The notes: a model not told the origin generated them from the letters alone. A DNA stretch of 64,000 nt from Actinomadura luzonensis (GCF_022664455.2 NZ_JAKRKC020000001.1:5833001-5897000), one strand, 5' to 3'; positions 51,459 to 58,812 are shown, counted from the stretch's first letter. Made by a program: numbers and translations.

Positions 51459-51959
51459 GTGGATGCCATCGGCTTACGCGCGTCGTTGCCGCTTCACCCC
51501 GAGGAGAAGGTCTTGTGGGCCGGCGCGCCGAGCAAGCACCGGCCGCCACCCGTCGGCGCCGGTCTGCTGATTCCGTTAGGAATGGCCGTGCTCGGGGTGG
51601 TCGGAATGGGGCCGGTGCTGATGGCCGGCTTCGATCCGTTCCTGACGGTCTTCTTCATCGTCTGGGAAGGCATCGCGCTCAGCAGCGGCCCGATACCGTG
51701 GTTGCGCACGTGGCTGAGGGGCCGGAGCCTGCGTTACACCGTGACCGACCGCAGGATTCTCCTCACTTGGGGAGACCGGGATCCGCAGTGGACGAGCTAC
51801 GAGTACGGGCAACTTGGGCCGCCTATGGCCGTTCGCCGAGGCGTCCGGATGGAATGGCTGAGGCAGCCGGGCAAGTCGGTGGAGCTGCACGATATTCCCG
51901 ATGACCCGGTGATCGTGCGCGAGCTGATCACTCGGGCGCGGGCCAAGCTTCTGGGTTGA
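51459..51959 (+). CDS. PH-domain-like small membrane protein
   Basis: This is a 166-residue protein from GTG 51459. It begins ASLPLHPEEKVLWAGAPS, a start typical of bacterial PH (YdbS/YcxB-like) membrane proteins. Two hydrophobic segments follow (residues about 32-72), then YTVTDRRILLTWG and a C-terminal IPDDPVIVRELITRAR. Function is unknown. CATACT at 51447-51452 is a likely -10 and gives an almost leaderless mRNA. The base composition is already lower in G+C than the preceding core genes. Confidence 0.75.
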   Translation: MDAIGLRASLPLHPEEKVLWAGAPSKHRPPPVGAGLLIPLGMAVLGVVGMGPVLMAGFDPFLTVFFIVWEGIALSSGPIPWLRTWLRGRSLRYTVTDRRILLTWGDRDPQWTSYEYGQLGPPMAVRRGVRMEWLRQPGKSVELHDIPDDPVIVRELITRARAKLLG

Positions 51960-52197
51960 CCCACCCCCGGTTGTCGAGAGCGTCACCAGCTTCGGCGAGC
52001 TGGTCTGCTAAGGCTCCCCCTGGGAGGTGGTAGGCGGCGGCGTTGCCGAGAGGGCGGCGCCTTGGGGACGTACAGAAACGCCGGCCACCCGCGGATGCCG
52101 CTGCCCCGAGCTCCGCCGGCACTGCTGACGTCCCATGACCGGTTCCATGATCGGCTGTACGCTGCCAGCACGGCCGGACCGGAAGGGAGGCGGCAGC

Positions 52198-53130
52198 ATG
52201 ACTGCGGATCTTGAATCAACGGCGCGCGAGGCCGCGAAGAGGCTGCGGAACTGGCGGGAGAGCGGTAGGGAGGCCGACACGCGCGGCGTCGCGTATGTCG
52301 GAGAGGGAGTTCTGCGATGTGCGCTGTGCGGCACGACGCTGGTTGTAGCCCAGGAGGACAAGGGCTGGTATGCCGCGAGCTTCTCCTATTCCTGCGCCGA
52401 CCCCGGCTGTGGTCAAGGCGCCCTCCCAGTGGCCGAAGTGGATCGTGAGCTGGAGGAGTTCACCCGGCGACGCCTGAAGGAGCCCGCGGTCGTCGCCGCA
52501 TGGCGGGCCACCCGCCTGGCAAAGCTGGATGAGCAGATCGCCGACGCCCGCCTTATTCTCCCGTGGTGCTGGGATCAACGGCGACGCAGACAACTGAGCC
52601 GTAGGCTGGCACCCAGCGAATGGCTGTTCACCCCATCCACGTGCATGAGCGGATCCAGGTATCACCTGTACTTCTTCGGAGCCGAGCTGACGGATCTCAT
52701 CGTGGAGCGGGCCAGAACGGTCGCGGAGCCGCAGCGGGGCCGCTCCGTCGGAGAGTTGGCGCAAGCGCAGAGGGAGTGGGCCTATCTGTGGCTCGACCTC
52801 CGTCGGCTGAAACGACGGCAGGTGCGTCGCATGCTCGGACGCCGGGCTCTGCAGGAGATCGACGACGATTGGGAGCAGCGGCAGACCCGGCTGTGGGACC
52901 TGCTGAAGGAGACTGACTGGCAGTACTCGGGTCCGGCACGGCAGCCTTTGGATGACAGGGCCATGGACCAGGAATGGTCACAGTCTCCTGGTGCCATGGC
53001 GCGACAGCGACAGTCTCTGCTGGCCTACGCACTCGGCGACAACCAGCTTGTGCTGTCCGCGACCGCGGCTGCCGGATCCCGTGTCCGGGTCGTTCCTGCG
53101 GTCAGCGGTGGCGTCTTCGGAGCGGTGTAA
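52198..53130 (+). CDS. recombinase-like zinc-ribbon protein, 3'-truncated by IS insertion
   Basis: The 310-residue frame starts at ATG 52198, with GAAGGGAGG well placed and a TACGCT -10 at 52158. Residues 35-75 resemble the zinc beta-ribbon of large serine recombinases (VLRCALCGTTLVV, then YSCADPGCG), followed by a charged, partly coiled-coil helix region. No resolvase catalytic domain is present. The stop TAA (53128-53130) lies inside the left terminal repeat of the adjacent IS256 element, and the last codons are IS sequence. The original C-terminus is therefore missing. Confidence 0.68.
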   Translation: MTADLESTAREAAKRLRNWRESGREADTRGVAYVGEGVLRCALCGTTLVVAQEDKGWYAASFSYSCADPGCGQGALPVAEVDRELEEFTRRRLKEPAVVAAWRATRLAKLDEQIADARLILPWCWDQRRRRQLSRRLAPSEWLFTPSTCMSGSRYHLYFFGAELTDLIVERARTVAEPQRGRSVGELAQAQREWAYLWLDLRRLKRRQVRRMLGRRALQEIDDDWEQRQTRLWDLLKETDWQYSGPARQPLDDRAMDQEWSQSPGAMARQRQSLLAYALGDNQLVLSATAAAGSRVRVVPAVSGGVFGAV

Positions 53131-54597
53131 ATAGCTCGATGAGGTAGGTGCCGTGGGTGGATCTTAGGCGGCCTCGGTGGCGGGTGCCAAGGCTGGGTCG
53201 CTGGTCGGGTGGAGCTGGGCGGGCGGGTGGAGTAGGGCTCGGCGGAGGTCTTGCAGGATGCGCAGGCCGGTGCTGGTCATGGTGAAGCCGCGCCAGCCCC
53301 GGGCGGCTCGGTCGAGTACGGCCCAGACGAGGGAGACGCAGCTGGTCTCGCCGGGGAAGCGGCCGATGATTTTGACGCGGCGGCGGGTCTCGCCGAAGGT
53401 GCGCTCGATGAAGTTGGAGTGCCGCACGCGCTTGTGGTGCTCGAGTGGGAAGCGCAGGTAGGTGGTGAGGCTCTGGCGGTCGGTGAGCAGGCACTTGATC
53501 GCTGCCGGATACCGGCCGGCCCAGGTCTCGGCGAAGGCGTCGATGCGCCGCTGCACCCAGTCCACGAGCTGCTGGCCGGGCTTGACGTTCTCACCGGCCT
53601 CGGTGAGGTCGAAGATCTGCCAGTAGGCGGCCTTGACCTCGGCCTGGTCGCCGGCGCTGACCTTGGCGAGCACGTTGCGGGCGCGATGAACGAGACACCG
53701 CTGGCGCAGCGAGGGTGTGAGGACCTGCTCGGCGGCGCTGATCAGACCGGGCGCGCCGTCGGAGACGATCAGCAGTGGTGGGTGCAGGCCGCGGGCGGTC
53801 AGGTCGGTGAGGAAGTCGTGCCAGGCGTCGGTGGATTCGGATCCGGCGGCGGCCAGGTCGACGAAGACGGGCTTGCCTTCGGTGGTGATGCCCCAGGCGG
53901 CCAGGATCGGCTCGGCCCGCTGCCCGTCGTGCATCTTGAAGTGTGAGGCGTCCAGGAACAGATAGTCCAGCTCGATGCCGGTCAGGTCGCGCCGGCACCA
54001 GGCGTCGTACTCGGCCACGATGGCCTGGCAGATGGTCAAGACCGTGGACTTGGACAGCGCGGCCTTGGGGCCGAGCGCGTCGGCCAGTGCGCCTTCGACA
54101 TCGCGCGTCGACAGGCCGCGCACGAAGGAGGCGATGACCAGGGTTTCCAGCGCGTGGGTGCGGGTGACGCCGGTGCCGAACAGGCGGGAGGCGAACTTCT
54201 CGGTGGTGCCGCGCAGCTTCGGGCGGGCGATGGTGATCGGCCCGCTGGTGGTCTTGACCGTGGTCGGGCAGTGCCCGTTGCGATACCCGGGCCGTACCGT
54301 GCTCTCCTCGGCGCTGGTGCCATCAGCGGTGACGGCGGTGGCGCGCTGGTAGCGGGCGCGGCCGAGGAAGGCGTCGACCTCGGCTTCCACGGCGGTCTGG
54401 ATGATCAGGCGGGCGCCGAGCCGGGCGACGTCCTCGATCACCTCGACCAGGTCACGACCTTCGGTGAACAGCGCGTCGATCTCGGCGCGGATGGCTCGGA
54501 TGGGCGGTAGTGTGCGTGCCACGAGCGTAGGTCCTTGCGTAGTGCGAACTTTGGTCGGTTCAGCACGGCAACCTACGCTCGTTCACATTTACACCGC
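53122..54597. mobile_element. IS256-family insertion sequence
   Basis: The element is about 1,476 bp. Its ends carry inverted repeats: GCGGTGTAAAT at 53122-53132 and its exact complement at 54587-54597, with further imperfect matching (GTAGG and TGCCGTG) inside. One transposase gene fills it. The expected 8-bp target duplication is not clean: the flanks 53114-53121 and 54598-54605 share only the last five bases TCGGA. This suggests drift or a deletion next to one end. Confidence 0.85.
53164..54522 (-). CDS. IS256-family (mutator-type) transposase
   Basis: This is a 452-residue DDE transposase. The triad can be placed on Asp in YLFLDASHFK, Asp in LLIVSDGAPGLI and Glu in HSNFIERTFGE. CLVHRARNVLAKV is the family's conserved C/H motif and RTFGETRRRVKIIGRFPGE its C-terminal signature. 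The gene appears intact with GTG start 54522 and fits within the terminal repeats, so the element may still be active. Confidence 0.95.
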   Translation of the reverse strand: MARTLPPIRAIRAEIDALFTEGRDLVEVIEDVARLGARLIIQTAVEAEVDAFLGRARYQRATAVTADGTSAEESTVRPGYRNGHCPTTVKTTSGPITIARPKLRGTTEKFASRLFGTGVTRTHALETLVIASFVRGLSTRDVEGALADALGPKAALSKSTVLTICQAIVAEYDAWCRRDLTGIELDYLFLDASHFKMHDGQRAEPILAAWGITTEGKPVFVDLAAAGSESTDAWHDFLTDLTARGLHPPLLIVSDGAPGLISAAEQVLTPSLRQRCLVHRARNVLAKVSAGDQAEVKAAYWQIFDLTEAGENVKPGQQLVDWVQRRIDAFAETWAGRYPAAIKCLLTDRQSLTTYLRFPLEHHKRVRHSNFIERTFGETRRRVKIIGRFPGETSCVSLVWAVLDRAARGWRGFTMTSTGLRILQDLRRALLHPPAQLHPTSDPALAPATEAA

Positions 54598-54673
54598 ATC
54601 TCGGACGCGACCCGGTCAGCTGACCGCGCCCACAGGAACCCGCTCATCTCGTCGTTGTTCGTCAGCTCGCCCC

Positions 54674-54825
54674 TTCGCCAGTACGGCTCTCGCCTCCGGC
54701 GTCCCAATCTCGGAGGTCTCCAGGTGGCTCGGCCACGAGTCGACGGTCACCTCGTCCCGGAAGCTTCTGCCAGGGCCAGAGAAGCGCTCGACAGGGCGTT
54801 CGGATCATCACCGGAGGTGCCCTGA
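54674..54825 (+). pseudogene. 3' remnant of a tyrosine integrase, frameshifted
   Basis: Frame 2 reads FASTALASGVPISEVSRWLG then HESTV, the helix around the second catalytic His of phage-type integrases. Frame 1 then continues VDGHLVPEASARAREALDRA and FGSSPEVP to a stop. An intact protein would join these with a short segment containing the catalytic Tyr (xDTYGHL), which has been lost in a small deletion. The 5' part is missing just inside the IS256 right end. A hairpin and a copy of the rnpB 3' end follow, exactly as behind the intact integrase at 57430. Confidence 0.72.
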
Positions 54826-54837
54826 TCTTGGAGAGTG

Positions 54838-54869
54838 CCCGTTCCCTCCCAGGTCAGAGAGGGAATGGG
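54838..54869 (+). terminator. hairpin behind the integrase remnant
   Basis: An 11-bp stem with one G-U pair (CCCGTTCCCTC at 54838-54848, 54859-54869) and a 10-nt loop abuts the left rnpB repeat. It mirrors the hairpin at 58293-58320. Confidence 0.55.
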
Positions 54870-54899
54870 TGACGAGTCGGCCTGTAGGCCGAGTTCTGT
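54869..54899. repeat. left attachment site: copy of the rnpB 3' end
   Basis: This 31-bp sequence (starting GTGACGAGTCGGCC) is repeated directly at 58321-58351 with a single mismatch (54892 A, 58344 G). The right copy is the 3' end of the rnpB gene. The pair marks the ends of an integrated element. Confidence 0.8.
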
Positions 54900-55493
54900 T
54901 TTACGCGACTCGATGACCTTGGGTTTGTCTCCGACAGTAGCTCTGAGCTGCGGAATTGCCTTCCAGCAGTTATCGGCGTCTTTTGCTGTCTTTTGTGTTC
55001 CGGCGGAACAGAGACGGAACAAGATCTGCTTCAAGGTTCGCGCGATGGGACTCGAACTAGGAGCTTGCGGGACTGGTCAGTACATGACAGTTCAGCTGCG
55101 AGGTCAGGCAGGTCAGGGACATTCAGTCTCGTCCAGGCTGGTTCTGCGCATGCGGCTCTCGGCCTGGCTCTCTCGCAAGCCTTCAGCCAATCACGAATCA
55201 GCTGCTGCCGTGTAGATCTCTGGCCGACTTCTTCGATGCGAAGCATTCGAGTCGAGAACCAGATCTTGGATTTCGGCTGGTCATCCATTGGATCATGCGC
55301 ATCGTAGTGCACGGTTGGGTCGCCACGGGCGCCCTCAGTGTCAGTCAGTTTGTCACTTGTCGCATAGAGGACGTGGTGTCCGAGACCGCAGATCGTCAGA
55401 CAATTTGTTGATCACTCGGCTCGTCAGCAAGTCATGATCTATATCTAGATCCCACCGAAGGTCCCGGGTTCGAGCGTCAAGCTATGCATTGGT
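54900..55493. other. 594-base low-G+C stretch without a convincing gene
   Basis: Short frames exist on both strands (for example 55031-55312, minus) but none has family motifs or coding bias. Near 54996-55030 the bases resemble the end of the integrase at 58260-58290 (both contain GGAACAG then GACGGAACA), so part may be an older integrase tail. A palindrome, GATCTA-TATC-TAGATC (55436-55451), lies 43 bases upstream of the next gene and may be an operator. Confidence 0.45.
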
Positions 55494-55862
55494 GTGAGAT
55501 GCGACTACTTTCTGTCTATGGGTTTGGTCGAGGCCGCTGCGTGGGGCTTAGCTGGCGGGTTGGCGGCTGGGCTGATCTCCCTGATGGCCGCCATCACTGC
55601 AGCTGGATTCAGGTGGCCCTGGCGAGATAAGCCTGAGGAAGTTTGGCCGCGAATTTTTGTTTTGGGTGCGGGCTTGATACTAGGAGCATTGGTAGCTGCT
55701 GCCGCTCGCGAACAGATGAATGGCGCTTGGCCCGCATTTATCATGGGCGTCGGAGCCCCATCTATGGTACGGGGAATGCTTTCACGCGTCGAAGTAGCCG
55801 AGCGCAAGTCAAAATCATCCGATGAAGATGAGGCCGATAATGCGAATCAGAGTATCGAGTGA
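55494..55862 (+). CDS. small membrane protein of the rnpB element
   Basis: This 122-residue protein has two clear membrane segments (about residues 12-38 and 52-72), a weaker third (80-93) and a charged tail (SRVEVAERKSKSSDEDEADN). It starts at GTG 55494; ATG 55518 is an alternative. A TTA codon is present and codon use is unlike the core genes. The 3' end overlaps the dapD-like gene by 23 bases, so the two are coupled. I recognise no family. Confidence 0.65.
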   Translation: MRCDYFLSMGLVEAAAWGLAGGLAAGLISLMAAITAAGFRWPWRDKPEEVWPRIFVLGAGLILGALVAAAAREQMNGAWPAFIMGVGAPSMVRGMLSRVEVAERKSKSSDEDEADNANQSIE

Positions 55863-57141
55863 CAGTTTCCTCGGTCGTCTAGTGATCGCCACAAGGTCAG
55901 AAAGAGCCTTGTTGCGAGTTACTGTTTCACCCTGGTGGGCTCGTGTATTGATGGCAGGTGGGGCCAAGAGAGTCTTTACGTCCGATTCGATGGATGCTGT
56001 CTTCACTCCAGAACAGGCAACACCGGAAAGCCAACTGAAGGATGAGGTTATTCCCCAGCAAGAAGTTAACGTGGTCGGTGCTACCGCAGTTGGTCTTGCG
56101 ACTCTATCTGAAGATGACACCGTTTTGGATGCATGGTTCCCGACCCTAGCGTTGATAGAAAATAGTGCACGCGCAACGACAGTGCGATTGAGGAGCGCCG
56201 AGGCCGGCACTCTAGCGCCCGCGATACGAAGAGATCCGCGTCGTGGCGTCGAGGTTATCGCGGTACGAACGACTATCGCCAATCTTCATGATCCGCCAAT
56301 CGACACGTACGATGCTTTTCTAAGACTACATCTACTTAGCCATCGCTTAGTAAAACCGCATGGCCTCAATCTTGATGGAATTTTTGGGCTGCTCTCAAAC
56401 GTGGCCTGGACATCTATTGGTCCGACACCAGTGAAGCAACTCCAAGATGCACAGTTAGCTGTCCGTGCAGAAGGGGGACATTTGACCATTCATGGAGTTG
56501 ATAAGTTTCCAAGGATGACGGATTACGTATCACCATCCGGTGTACGTATTGCGGATGCGTCGCGAGTACGCCTAGGCGCATACTTGGCCCCTGGCACAAC
56601 CGTGATGCATGAAGGCTTCGTAAATTTCAACGCGGGCACTCTTGGCAGCTCGATGGTCGAGGGCCGTATCGCCTCAGGCGTTGTGGTTGGCGATGGTTCG
56701 GACATTGGAGGCGGTGCCTCGATTATGGGTTCAGTCCCTGGTGGCAGTGGTATCTCAATTGGTGAGCGTTGTTTGTTAGGTGCAAATAGCGGTATTGGTA
56801 TTTCGCTGGGTGATGACTGCGTAGTTCAGGCAGGACTCTATGTTACGGCCAGCACTAGGGTTACTCTTGAGAATGGGGATGTTGTACGGGCCAGTGAGCT
56901 GTCGGGGCGCCCTGGGTTGCTTTTTCTCCGCAATTCAGTTACAGGAACAGTCGAAGCCATTTCACGCTCTGGGCCTCCATCCGCCTTCGGAAAGGAGCCT
57001 GTGGACAGTGGCGGCCCGCCAGGATCCATCGACGAACCACCTGAGGATCATGACGAGATGGTAAGAAGGGCTGCTGCCCGACGGGAAGCTAGATCGCGAC
57101 GGACACCTCGAATACCCCACCATACAAAGTCAAAAGCGTAA
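55840..57141 (+). CDS. dapD: DapD-like tetrahydrodipicolinate N-succinyltransferase with extra N- and C-terminal regions
   Basis: DapD transfers succinyl from succinyl-CoA in the diaminopimelate/lysine pathway. The central region matches the actinobacterial type closely: DTVLDAWFPTLAL, LRLHLLSHRLVKPHGLNLDG, GVDKFPRMTDYV, TTVMHEGFVNFNAGTLGSSM, VVVGDGSDIGGGASIMG and GISLGDDCVVQAGLYV (left-handed beta-helix hexapeptides). At 433 residues from ATG 55840 (GAGG 6 bases upstream; 55822 also possible) it exceeds the usual 300-330. About 60 extra residues stand in front and a 60-residue basic, Pro-rich tail ends it. It has three TTA codons and low G+C. Confidence 0.82.
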   Translation: MRIRVSSDSFLGRLVIATRSERALLRVTVSPWWARVLMAGGAKRVFTSDSMDAVFTPEQATPESQLKDEVIPQQEVNVVGATAVGLATLSEDDTVLDAWFPTLALIENSARATTVRLRSAEAGTLAPAIRRDPRRGVEVIAVRTTIANLHDPPIDTYDAFLRLHLLSHRLVKPHGLNLDGIFGLLSNVAWTSIGPTPVKQLQDAQLAVRAEGGHLTIHGVDKFPRMTDYVSPSGVRIADASRVRLGAYLAPGTTVMHEGFVNFNAGTLGSSMVEGRIASGVVVGDGSDIGGGASIMGSVPGGSGISIGERCLLGANSGIGISLGDDCVVQAGLYVTASTRVTLENGDVVRASELSGRPGLLFLRNSVTGTVEAISRSGPPSAFGKEPVDSGGPPGSIDEPPEDHDEMVRRAAARREARSRRTPRIPHHTKSKA

Positions 57142-57148
57142 TGCCTTG

Positions 57149-57302
57149 GCCTGCCCGTCTGCCGTCGTCCCACCCGAAGAGGTAGCGGGACAGCCGCGGG
57201 GCTGCCCGGCCGCGCGCTCGGCGCCAGGACCGTGATGGAGCGGAGGCGGCCCCGCGGCTGATCTGCTAGGGCTTGCCCTGGGACGACGGCAGACGGGCAG
57301 GC
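57149..57302. repeat. 154-bp nested palindrome between dapD and the integrase gene
   Basis: A perfect 24-bp inverted repeat (57149-57172 with 57279-57302) encloses a perfect 12-bp inverted repeat (CAGCCGCGGGGC at 57191-57202, complement at 57249-57260). The G+C content is much higher than that of the adjacent dapD-like gene. It could be a MITE-like insertion, a terminator/attenuator, or an element-borne transfer or replication site. Confidence 0.7.
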
Positions 57303-57429
57303 TTCCACCGCAATCCAACCGACATGGAACGATCTTGGGCTGCCCGGAGCCGGAGCGCCCCCGCCGGAGGCAGGTTGCAGTAAGGCCGGCGCTGCGACCA
57401 CGTGCGCTTGCGCTGACGAGCTCGGCCCT

Positions 57430-58287
57430 GTGACTGGAGCTGTGCGCTTCCCGACTTTCGCGGCCCTGTCCTCGTCCGCGCCTGCCGACCGGCGTGTTGC
57501 GGGACGGCACGGGAGCCCAAGTGGACGTGCCCGGCCCGCGCCGAGTCGGCGGCGCGTGCGGCCCGCTCAGGGCCGCTTTAAGGATGTACAGAAAGTTCTC
57601 ACAGAGTCGGGCCACCGCTGGGCACCTCCAGCTAACCCCTGTTCGCGTGTTCCTCTCCCGCGCATAGAGGTGCGGGTGGTTGAGCCGTTGCCTGTTGAGG
57701 CCGTTCTGGCGCTTGCTGATGCGATCACTCCTCGGTATCAGCTCGCCGTATGGCTCGGCTTCGGGCTGGGTCTCCGACTGGGTGAAGCCCTCGGGCTGAC
57801 GACGGTGAAGGTTGATGCAGAAGCCAAGCGCGTCTATGTCCACCGCCAGGCGCAGAATGGCGAACTGGTCGAACTCAAGACCAAGGCGTCACGCCGTACT
57901 CTGCCCGTCGATGACCTGATTCTCGCGAAGATCGATGAGCATCAGAAGAACTACGCGGTCGCTCCTCAGGGTGTCCTGATCACGAATCGCTGCGGTCGCA
58001 TTGCTCAGCGCAAGTCGTTCAACGAATGCTGGCGGGAAGCTGTCGAGAAAGCCGGATTACCCAAGGGCACTCGCTTTCATGATCTGAGGCACTTCTACGC
58101 CGCAGGACTGATCAGGGCCAATCTCAATACCAAGGTGATCCAAGCCCGGCTCAGCCACGCCACCATCGCGGAGACGATGGACACCTACGGCCACCTCTTC
58201 CCGGACCAAGATGACCTTGGACGCGGCGCGATTGACGCTCTCCTCCTCCCCAGCATCACGGAACAGGGACGGAACAGGCAATCTTGA
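57430..58287 (+). CDS. int: tyrosine-type site-specific integrase, apparently lacking its N-terminal domain
   Basis: The catalytic domain is complete: Arg116 (LGLRLGEALGL), a Lys-containing beta-hairpin (TKASRRTLP), His217-x-x-Arg220 (FHDLRHFYAAG), His243 (RLSHATIAET) and Tyr253 (MDTYGHLF). The first 65 residues of the frame are Arg/Pro-rich and unlike a core-binding SAM-like domain; family similarity begins near ANPCSRVPLPR. Normal enzymes of this type are about 370-400 residues. The real start is uncertain. The gene ends 33 bases before the right attachment repeat, the usual place for an integrase. Confidence 0.82.
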   Translation: MTGAVRFPTFAALSSSAPADRRVAGRHGSPSGRARPAPSRRRVRPAQGRFKDVQKVLTESGHRWAPPANPCSRVPLPRIEVRVVEPLPVEAVLALADAITPRYQLAVWLGFGLGLRLGEALGLTTVKVDAEAKRVYVHRQAQNGELVELKTKASRRTLPVDDLILAKIDEHQKNYAVAPQGVLITNRCGRIAQRKSFNECWREAVEKAGLPKGTRFHDLRHFYAAGLIRANLNTKVIQARLSHATIAETMDTYGHLFPDQDDLGRGAIDALLLPSITEQGRNRQS

Positions 58288-58292
58288 AAGGT

Positions 58293-58320
58293 GCTCCGCC
58301 CCTGGTCAAAGGGGCGGAGC
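58293..58320. terminator. bidirectional hairpin between int and rnpB
   Basis: A perfect 11-bp stem (GCTCCGCCCCT at 58293-58303, complement at 58310-58320) with a 6-nt loop abuts the right repeat. It can terminate int rightward and rnpB leftward (followed there by ACCTTTC). Confidence 0.7.
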
Positions 58321-58351
58321 GTGACGAGTCGGCCTGTAGGCCGGGTTCTGT
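58321..58351. repeat. right attachment site within the rnpB 3' end
   Basis: This 31-bp direct repeat is the partner of 54869-54899, differing at one base. It restores the 3' P1 strand of RNase P RNA, as expected for an element that integrates at the end of an RNA gene. Confidence 0.8.
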
Positions 58352-58715
58352 CCTTCGTGAGAAGGGGCGACCATCCATCTAGGGCCGTCGTTGCCGGCGG
58401 CCTCGAGCGGTCTACCCGCGCGGCTCGGGCGGGCAGCCCTCGAACGTCGCGCGCGGGACGCTCCGGAGAGCGTCCCTTCTTGACCTTGCTCCGGGTGGGG
58501 TTTACCGAGCCGCCCACGTCACCGTGGGCGCTGGTGGTCTCTTACACCACCGTTTCACCCTTACCTCCCGGCGTGCCGGGAGGCGGTCTGCTTTCTGTGG
58601 CACTGTCCCGCGGGTCACCCCGGGTCGGTGTTACCGACCACCCTGCCCTGTGGAGCCCGGACCTTCCTCGGCGGGCCCCGTGGGGGGCCCGACGCGGTCG
58701 CCCGGCCGACTCGTC
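58321..58715 (-). ncRNA. rnpB: RNase P RNA, class A
   Basis: This is the catalytic RNA of RNase P, which removes 5' leaders from pre-tRNA. Read leftward, the 5' P1 strand GACGAGTCGGCC (58715-58704) pairs with GGCCGACTCGTC at the 3' end (58334-58323). The universal P4 region GAGGAAGGTCCGGGCTCC and the downstream CACAGGGCAG are present, as are the conserved GGGTGAAACGG and ACAGAACCCGG elements near the 3' end. The length of about 395 nt is typical for actinobacteria. Its 3' end serves as the attachment site of the neighbouring integrative element. Confidence 0.93.
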
Positions 58716-58721
58716 CGGCCA

Positions 58722-58727
58722 AGATTA
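58722..58727 (-). promoter_or_regulatory. rnpB -10 box
   Basis: TAATCT (58727-58722 on the minus strand) lies 7 bases before the RNase P RNA 5' end at 58715. A TTGAGA with a 15-bp spacer is the closest -35 candidate. Confidence 0.55.
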
Positions 58728-58812
58728 CCAGCCGCAAGCCGTTCTCAACTCAGCCGCAAGATCGAAGCGGTCGAATGGGCACGTCATCGCCTGAGGGGGG
58801 CGATGCGCAGGC

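Larger units (their letters stand above)
54869..58320. mobile_element. 3.45-kb integrative element at the 3' end of rnpB, carrying a dapD paralogue
   Basis: The element is bounded by 31-bp direct repeats of the rnpB 3' end. It contains, in order, a 594-base gap, a small membrane protein gene, a dapD-like gene, a 154-bp nested palindrome and a tyrosine integrase gene next to the right repeat. G+C is visibly lower than in the core genes and TTA codons occur. The integrase lacks its N-terminal domain, so the element may now be immobile. A degraded integrase with the same hairpin-plus-repeat arrangement lies immediately to the left, suggesting two elements in tandem. Confidence 0.72.

Noticed and set aside
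53114..54605. 8-bp target duplication of the IS256 element
   Set aside because: The flanking octamers agree only in their last five bases, so I do not claim a true duplication.
54747..55034. 95-residue frame on the minus strand crossing the left attachment repeat
   Set aside because: It runs through the hairpin, the rnpB copy and the integrase remnant in antisense and has no family motif.
55040..55075. tRNA-like T-arm (GTTCGAGTCCC on the minus strand), and a second at 55461-55475 (GGTCCCGGGTTCGA on the plus strand)
   Set aside because: Neither has a pairing T stem or the other arms of a tRNA. They could be old attachment-site scraps, but the match is too short to annotate.
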